Shown here piece by piece: positions 58,997 through 64,000 of a stretch of DNA of 64,000 bases (position 1 is its first letter; the number at the start of each line of letters is the position of its first letter). The notes under the pieces were generated by a model. The model was not told where the DNA came from. It was given only the letters and a program-made list of their open reading frames with translations, and made no database searches. The position numbers were made by a program, and so were the translations under genes. The DNA is taken from the NCBI GenBank assembly GCA_910576125.1, contig CAJTHM010000020.1, forward strand, positions 62,001-126,000. Reading direction: 5' to 3'. The stretch is from Lachnospiraceae bacterium. Lineage in GTDB: Bacteria > Bacillota > Clostridia > Lachnospirales > Lachnospiraceae.

Positions 58997-59152
58997 GCAC
59001 TTTCCAAGTGCCGTGATTACAGTATAGGTCATTACATATGCAGAAACGAGCGACACATAGTGTCCCACTTTAGGGCGCAAAAAAGGAACAATCATATTCC
59101 ATTTACGATAAATAGGGAATTCTTTTTAAGAAAGCGTGGACACAAGATGTCC
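58997..59152. promoter_or_regulatory. palindrome cluster upstream of the sigma-like gene
   Basis: Three short palindromes lie in the 365-base gap 58823-59187: GCACTT-TCC-AAGTGC (58997-59011), GACAC-ATA-GTGTC (59052-59064) and GGACA-CAAGA-TGTCC (59138-59152). The last two resemble each other (a GTGGGACAC-like arm) and could be repressor operators. On the minus strand a TATACT (-10-like) lies between the first two and reads toward the gene at 58271. The phage attachment junction may also fall here. Confidence 0.4.
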
Positions 59153-59164
59153 AGATTTGTATTT

Positions 59165-59211
59165 TTAGAAAAAAGAACAGGCCAGATTTAAGCGATCTGA
59201 CCTGTCAATGT
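59165..59211 (-). terminator. rho-independent terminator overlapping the end of the Mrr-N/HTH gene
   Basis: On the minus strand ACAGGTCAGAT pairs with ATCTGGCCTGT and is followed by TCTTTTTTC. The stem includes the last codons and stop of the gene ending at 59188. Confidence 0.85.
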
Positions 59212-60369
59212 ATGGGGAAATATTTCTTCGATATGTGCCTGCACGCACATAGCATTTACTTCCTCATATGTAGCATGTGAAGCCATTTTATAAATAATCA
59301 TATATGGATGGCACTGCGGCGATTTCGGATTATGGTTCGCCAAACGCAACAGTTCTTCAACAATATCGGGATGGAGCTGCAGGGCAAAGCTGATTGCAAA
59401 GATATATTCTACTGTATTATCTCTTTTATCAATCGATATCATTCTGTCTATCGTTTTTTTGTTTACCCCGCTCCTTGCTGCTAATTCCGTCTTTTCAATT
59501 TTGTACACTTCGTCTATAAGATACTTAAGATACTCACCAAATGTATGATTTTGTCTTGCATACTCTAGTGCCTCTATAATAGCAGGATAATTTTTTCTCA
59601 TGTTTCCCGAATCCAATGGATGCGGGTTTGCCCATGCCGTTTTCTTCCGCGGCCCATAATGTGTCCCTTCACATTTCTTGGGCGGCACAGCCTTCATTTT
59701 TCCTGAACCATTGGCATCCTCCATGCACAGGATAACATTTTCTGCTGAGCCATATTCCCCATTCTGGGCTTTATACTCTCCATAGGTCATCTCGCCTGCC
59801 ATGACAACTTCAGGGACTTCCATGACCATCCCATCCGCATACATATAGCAGCCCGTTGAAATCATGTTCGCGAAACGGGTATCCTGCCGTTCCAATTCCA
59901 TGATCTGTAAAATCGAAGGATGCTCAATCGGTACAAATTCCGTCCTTAGCTTTGGGGGACGGACAATCTTCGCTTTATTCACATTTTCCTTGGATTCCTG
60001 CCCATCTGCCTCCTCAACGGAATCTTCTTTATGCGAAAGAAAATAGTTCTGAAACTCAGGTATATCCCAAAGGTAATCCCTATCGACATGATTGTCCCCG
60101 CTGACAGCCTGACTACCCTCAGGCGACAACTCATAGAAGCCTATCCGTGTCCTCTCAATTAAACCCGCATGGCATAAATCCCAACACGCATAATTTACAC
60201 GGTTTTCAAAAACAGAATATTTCTGTTCCCCTTTTTCAAATGCCTCATCATCCGGCACATAGAATAATGGTGCCATTTCCTCCCGGATTTTGCTTAGTTC
60301 AGTCTCTCCATTTTCCATCAGATAGGCCAGTATTGCATTATATAATTCTTGTATTTTGGGTATTGCCAT
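59188..60369 (-). CDS. Mrr N-terminal-like winged helix fused to an XRE-type C-terminus
   Basis: A 393-aa protein starting MAIPKIQELYNAILAYLMEN at the ATG at 60369. Residues 1-110 are an Mrr-N-type winged helix (VNYACWDLCHAGLIERTRIG, FYELSPEGSQ). The C-terminal third contains an HTH-like segment (ELAARSGVNKKTIDRMISID) and a helical region (AISFALQLHPDIVEELLRLA). No nuclease core is visible, so it is not a complete Mrr enzyme. It is next to PLD-like and type I restriction genes. A regulatory or sensing role in the defence island is inferred. Confidence 0.65.
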   Translation of the reverse strand: MAIPKIQELYNAILAYLMENGETELSKIREEMAPLFYVPDDEAFEKGEQKYSVFENRVNYACWDLCHAGLIERTRIGFYELSPEGSQAVSGDNHVDRDYLWDIPEFQNYFLSHKEDSVEEADGQESKENVNKAKIVRPPKLRTEFVPIEHPSILQIMELERQDTRFANMISTGCYMYADGMVMEVPEVVMAGEMTYGEYKAQNGEYGSAENVILCMEDANGSGKMKAVPPKKCEGTHYGPRKKTAWANPHPLDSGNMRKNYPAIIEALEYARQNHTFGEYLKYLIDEVYKIEKTELAARSGVNKKTIDRMISIDKRDNTVEYIFAISFALQLHPDIVEELLRLANHNPKSPQCHPYMIIYKMASHATYEEVNAMCVQAHIEEIFPHTLTGQIA

Positions 60370-60514
60370 TTTCCGCACCTATATCCTATCGCAAAATTTT
60401 TTAACCTATAGTTTCCACCAGTTAATTCCGCCTACATCTCAAAGCCCTCGTTTTATGGGAATATGCTTTTTAATATGGGATAAATTATACGGCAGAAGCT
60501 ATGACAAATCAAAA

Positions 60515-61033
60515 TCATAATTCATGCCCTACAAATTCTTCTAGCTTTTCCACATAATACTGGTATGCTTGGTTGCTTTTAAGCATTACCAGATTCTCAA
60601 AATATCCGCTTGTTCCAAAATTTTGGGATGAAAGCCATACTGTCCCTTTCCCGCCTACATTCTGCGGGCTGTAAAAAACCATTTTAGCATGAAAATTATT
60701 AAAAAGATAATACGTCAAATCAGAATAATCTTTAGTAAGCTCGCAAAGTTTATCACCAGATGATGAATTCGCAATTATTCTTATCCGATTACCTTCTTTA
60801 CAAAGTTTATCCAAAATTTGTCTTATATATTTCATATCAGGCAAGGTATGAGTACATATATACATATCCCTTCCTCTTACATTATTTAGCTTCTGATTCC
60901 AATTAACTGATTCTGCAAATTTTCCTTCAATCTCATTTAATATGATTCCTTCATAATCCGGCTGATATATTCCAGAAATATTGCTTGTTTTAATTAAAAG
61001 TTTCCCAATTTTCAGGACTATAGACTTTTGCAA
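60515..61033 (-). CDS. small PLD-like (single HKD-type motif) protein, copy 1
   Basis: A 172-aa protein, probably from the TTG at 61033 (7 bases after AAAAGGGG); the frame is open to a TTG at 61096. The C-terminal half carries FHAKMVFYSP followed about 10 residues later by VWLSSQNFGTSGYFENLVML, a phospholipase D-type H-x-K...S-x-N motif present once. One-motif PLD proteins act as dimers, as in Nuc or BfiI. The N-terminal half (DMYICTHTLPDMKYIRQILD) fits the PLD fold. It has a paralogue upstream, and the gap between them contains TATAGTCC repeats. A nuclease role is inferred. Confidence 0.65.
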   Translation of the reverse strand: MQKSIVLKIGKLLIKTSNISGIYQPDYEGIILNEIEGKFAESVNWNQKLNNVRGRDMYICTHTLPDMKYIRQILDKLCKEGNRIRIIANSSSGDKLCELTKDYSDLTYYLFNNFHAKMVFYSPQNVGGKGTVWLSSQNFGTSGYFENLVMLKSNQAYQYYVEKLEEFVGHEL

Positions 61034-61172
61034 GAAAGCGCCCCTTTTAAGCCATTTGCAGATTCCTGCATATACGTTGACGGAACTTTTTTGCAAAAAT
61101 TATACCACTTTACAAATAAAATCAGGTATTGCACCAAGCGTTGCTTGCCAAATCGTATTAAAAAGCATAGTA

Positions 61173-61286
61173 TATATAGTCCTATTTTGCTATAATTGGA
61201 CTATATATTTTACACAGTTTTCATAAAATGGAATTCAAAACTGCGATTTATCAAGGTATATGCTTCTATATAATAAGATATAGTCC
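61173..61286. promoter_or_regulatory. TATAGTCC repeat operator upstream of PLD copy 1
   Basis: TATATAGTCC (61173-61182) and its exact reverse complement GGACTATATA (61198-61207) form a 10-base inverted repeat, and a third TATAGTCC lies at 61279-61286. A TATACT on the minus strand overlaps the first arm. The arrangement fits a regulated promoter for the gene at 60515-61033. Confidence 0.5.
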
Positions 61287-61303
61287 GACAAATTGGGAAA
61301 CTT

Positions 61304-61801
61304 TTATTTAATAGCATGCCCTATATTTTCATGGCTTAAATTCATTTTAATGTTTCCTGTATAATTACAGTTTTCATAACTTAAAGCATTTGTGGCATAA
61401 ACAGAATACGCTTCCCTATCTTTAATGTATACTGCGTGTTGAAACCAATCAGCTCTCGAAAAATTCTGCGAGGATAGATACACCTCTTCAGGCTCTATTA
61501 AAATCATTTTTGCATGCGTATCTGGTTTTTGTATAACATTAACATTAGGCAATTTTACGTTGAATTCGTCAATCTTTCTCTGAGTAATTCCGCTTCCATT
61601 TACAATCACATCGCATTTATGCAGATGCCTCAGACATGCCTCATAAAATTCTATCTCCTCATAAAGATCATATGTATATATTTTAACATATGTGTTTGAA
61701 TCAACTCTTGAAAGAATCCTTTCATAATCCAAGCCTGTCATAATTCTTATTTCTGGAATTATTCCAGAAACCCCACCATTGTCATTCTTAACTTTCCTCA
61801 T
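61304..61801 (-). CDS. small PLD-like (single HKD-type motif) protein, copy 2
   Basis: A 165-aa protein starting MRKVKNDNGGVSGIIPEIRI at the ATG at 61801, 5 bases after GAGGAGG. It shares with copy 1 the motif THAKMILIEPEEVYLSSQNF and the pattern YVKIYTYDLYEEIEFYEACL in the first half. HAK and SSQNF replace the canonical HxK and GSxN. It starts 40 bases after the HsdR stop and probably shares its transcript, so it may be an extra component of the restriction system. Confidence 0.68.
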   Translation of the reverse strand: MRKVKNDNGGVSGIIPEIRIMTGLDYERILSRVDSNTYVKIYTYDLYEEIEFYEACLRHLHKCDVIVNGSGITQRKIDEFNVKLPNVNVIQKPDTHAKMILIEPEEVYLSSQNFSRADWFQHAVYIKDREAYSVYATNALSYENCNYTGNIKMNLSHENIGHAIK

Positions 61802-61841
61802 ACTGGCCTCCTCTCCAATCAAACCATAATCCCGCTCGCCA

Positions 61842-64000
61842 CTACAAAACCAAATTACTGCTCATCAATTCCGCCTGCTTAATCACGATATCCACAGCCC
61901 CTCTCGCCTTCTCCGGCGGATAATCATACTTACGCAACAGATGCTTTACCTGCGTCCTCATATATGCCCGTGCAGACTCTTTCTTGTCCCAATCCACCGT
62001 CCTGCTCTTACGAATCAGCTCTGTCAGCTCATGGGCAATCTGCACCAGCACCTCATCCTCCATCCTAACCAGCACATCCGGATCCGCCACCAACGCATCA
62101 TAGAACGCTAACTCTTCCGTAGACAGCCCCTTATCATCTCCCGCATGATAAGCCTCCGACATTTCCCTTGACAGATTCAGCAGTTCCTCAATCACCTCTA
62201 CATTCGTCACCATCCGGTTATTATACGCTTTCAGAAGCTTCTGCATCTTTTCGGAAAATACCTGCGCCTTAACAACCCCCGTCCTCGCAAACACCCGAAT
62301 ATTGTCCTCCAACAGCTTACGCAGCATTTCCGCCGCAATATTCTTATGCTTCATCCTGCGTATCTGCTCCATGTACTCATCGGAGAGGATAGAGATTTCC
62401 GGATTCTTCTCCCCCGCCCGCGCAAAGATATTATACACGCCATCCTGCTCAATCGCCTGCTCCAGCATGGTCATAATCCTTGCATTAATTTCACTCGATG
62501 TAATGCCGCCCCTGCCGCTACATTTACACAATCCGGCTTTCACACTCTTAAAAAATTCAATCTCCCGTTTCGTCTGTACATCCAACAAACTACGGCACAA
62601 AGTTTCCGCCTGGCTGAGTGCCGTTGCCTCACGGATATACTCCTTCTTTTCATCCTCCTCAAACTCCAGAGCAAAATTCACCCCATCAGCAATCACAGAA
62701 AGCCTGTCGGAATCCGAATCCCCAAAAAACGCCGAATAATCAAACCCATAAAAGAAATCCCTCATGACCTCTAGCTTCGCAATGGCAATGGAATATGCCT
62801 GCCCCAAATCCGGCACCTTATCCTGATCCCTCTTAGTATAACGGCTCAAAGCGCTCTTCAATTCTGCCGCCATTCCGATATAATCTACAATCAAGCCGGC
62901 CTCTTTATCTTTATACACCCGATTTACGCGCGCAATGGCCTGCATCAGGTTATGCCCTTTCATCGGCTTGTCAATATACATGGTCGCCATAGACGGGACA
63001 TCAAAACCTGTCAACCACATATCCACGACAATAGCAATCTTAAAATCGCTCTTCTCATCCTTAAACTCTGTCATCAGCCCATCGCGGTATGCCTTATTGC
63101 CGATTATATCATGCCAGTCCTCATCATCCTGGTTGCTGGCCGTAAGCACAACCTTCACCTTTTTATCCCATTCCGGACGCTTCTTTAAGATGGTACGATA
63201 CAAATTAATGGCAATCCTGCGCTTCATACAGACAACCATGGCTTTACCCGTCAAGACATACTGCCTGTCCTCATAATGAGCGATAATATCATCAGCCAGC
63301 AAATCCAGACGCTCCTTCGACCCAACGATAGCCTCAATAGATGACAATTCGGATTTCGACTTCTCAATCACGGTTTCCGATGCTTCCTCCGCCAGCCTGT
63401 CATACTCTATGTCAATCTGTTTCAGCAACTCTTCATTCAGCTTAATTTTAGCAGTACGGTTCTCATAATAAATCGGAACTGTCGCTCCATCCTCCACCGC
63501 CTGCGTCATATCATAAATATCTATGTAATCCCCGAACACCTCCACCGTAGATTTGTCCTCAAAATCAATCGGCGTCCCCGTAAAGCCAATGAAAGTTGCA
63601 TTCGGCAGGGAATCACGCATATATTTTGCCATGCCGTATTTCCACTCACCCGTCCCCCTGTCCAACTTCCCTTCCAAGCCATACTGCGACCGATGCGCCT
63701 CATCCGCCATGAATATAATATTGTTACGTTCACTTAAGACCTCGCCGCTCTCCTCAAATTTCTGTATGGTAGTAAAAATAATGCCGCCAGCCTTCACTTT
63801 CAGCAGTTCCTTCAAATGCTCCCGGCTCGCTGCCTGCTGCGGCGTCTGCCGCAGTACCAGCTTGGAGCACGCACAGAACGTCCCAAACAACTGATTGTCC
63901 AAATCATTCCTGTCCGTCAAAACCACGACAGTGGGATTATTGAATTCCGGATTCGTCACCACACAGCCCGTATAAAATACCATCGACAAGCTCTTCCCGC
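61842..64000 (-). CDS. hsdR: type I restriction enzyme HsdR subunit, partial
   Basis: The C-terminal 719 residues or so; the N-terminal nuclease domain lies beyond the right edge. The frame at the edge reads [14 protein letters not shown], the Walker A of the translocase. Further motifs: [15 protein letters not shown] (DEAH box), [20 protein letters not shown] (motif III), [20 protein letters not shown] and [20 protein letters not shown] (motif VI), then the C-terminal helical domain. With HsdM and HsdS it would translocate and cut unmodified DNA; those genes are presumably upstream beyond the window. Confidence 0.93.
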   Translation of the reverse strand, partial: GKSLSMVFYTGCVVTNPEFNNPTVVVLTDRNDLDNQLFGTFCACSKLVLRQTPQQAASREHLKELLKVKAGGIIFTTIQKFEESGEVLSERNNIIFMADEAHRSQYGLEGKLDRGTGEWKYGMAKYMRDSLPNATFIGFTGTPIDFEDKSTVEVFGDYIDIYDMTQAVEDGATVPIYYENRTAKIKLNEELLKQIDIEYDRLAEEASETVIEKSKSELSSIEAIVGSKERLDLLADDIIAHYEDRQYVLTGKAMVVCMKRRIAINLYRTILKKRPEWDKKVKVVLTASNQDDEDWHDIIGNKAYRDGLMTEFKDEKSDFKIAIVVDMWLTGFDVPSMATMYIDKPMKGHNLMQAIARVNRVYKDKEAGLIVDYIGMAAELKSALSRYTKRDQDKVPDLGQAYSIAIAKLEVMRDFFYGFDYSAFFGDSDSDRLSVIADGVNFALEFEEDEKKEYIREATALSQAETLCRSLLDVQTKREIEFFKSVKAGLCKCSGRGGITSSEINARIMTMLEQAIEQDGVYNIFARAGEKNPEISILSDEYMEQIRRMKHKNIAAEMLRKLLEDNIRVFARTGVVKAQVFSEKMQKLLKAYNNRMVTNVEVIEELLNLSREMSEAYHAGDDKGLSTEELAFYDALVADPDVLVRMEDEVLVQIAHELTELIRKSRTVDWDKKESARAYMRTQVKHLLRKYDYPPEKARGAVDIVIKQAELMSSNLVL

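Larger units (their letters stand above)
20216..59160. mobile_element. HK97-like siphoprophage with three tandem serine recombinases
   Basis: A GC-rich block of co-directional phage genes: replication (primase, helicase, polymerase A), packaging, HK97 capsid, siphovirus tail, lysis and integration. The left edge is where the virD4 P-loop sequence ends, 80 bases from the first recombinase stop. The right edge is uncertain. Recognizable phage genes end at 58,822; a regulatory-looking gap follows, and 59,188 onward looks like a different, AT-richer island. No virD4 continuation is found there, so either the restriction genes belong to the prophage or the right junction has been rearranged. Confidence 0.8.

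Noticed and set aside
58823-59187. Search for the missing 5' part of virD4 at the right end of the prophage
   Set aside because: No coupling-protein sequence is visible, so the prophage right junction is left open instead of being fixed to this gap.
1-64000. CRISPR arrays, tRNA or rRNA genes, diversity-generating retroelement
   Set aside because: No regularly spaced direct repeats, no cloverleaf or rRNA sequence and no reverse transcriptase were seen.

Overview
The window looks like an accessory region of a gut Clostridia genome (Lachnospiraceae-like). Evidence: conjugative-element genes of the Tn1549/Tn4451 type (TTRAP, TnpV, TnpW, cysteine-rich VLP and KTR proteins), Gram-positive Shine-Dalgarno sites, and an HK97-type siphophage with tandem large serine recombinases. 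Almost everything is mobile DNA, and nearly all of it runs on the minus strand.

Layout. (1) 1-1.1 kb: tail of an integrative conjugative element (TTRAP protein, two sigma-like regulators). (2) About 1.5-9.58 kb: a TnpX-type element carrying a metal/siderophore-style cargo (DtxR-family repressor, remains of an ECF transporter, two exporter-type ABC half-transporters, AraC regulator) next to tnpV and tnpX. (3) 9.58-10.02 kb: an internal piece of the ICE coupling gene virD4. (4) 10,021-20,132: a complete Tn4451-like mobilizable element (tnpW, dnaC-like, repA, relaxase, mobC, candidate oriT, regulators, 783-aa recombinase). (5) 20,133-20,215: the Walker A piece of the same virD4. Joining the two virD4 pieces across a shared GG restores the frame exactly (TDP-KGT). 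(6) About 20.2-59 kb: a GC-rich HK97-like siphoprophage with three tandem serine recombinases. (7) 59.2-64 kb: a possible defence island with an Mrr-N-like/HTH protein, two short PLD-like proteins and a type I restriction HsdR that runs off the window.

Prophage logic. On the minus strand, from about 54.15 kb down, lie primase, VRR-NUC nuclease, SNF2 helicase, DUF1492, HNH, small terminase, two ParB-like proteins, a C5 methyltransferase, large terminase, portal, ClpP-like protease, a PAPS-reductase-like protein, capsid, connectors, tail, holin, amidase, and then the recombinases. A divergent plus-strand early operon (54.4-58.2 kb) encodes DUF2800, DUF2815 and a family A DNA polymerase. Three early transcription units share a motif with fixed spacing, GTCAA-N14-GTCCAAAGGATRG. 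Repeats at 51.7-51.9 kb may be an origin. Two AT-rich inserts break the late operon: a KAP-like P-loop NTPase with its own promoter and terminator, and an HTH regulator divergent from an 83-aa membrane protein. Both are good candidates for lysogen-expressed defence or exclusion genes.

The most striking overall pattern is that one virD4 gene appears to have been hit three times by large-serine-recombinase elements, at its Walker A motif, at TDP|KGT and at LAAG. Its extreme 5' and 3' ends are not found in the window.
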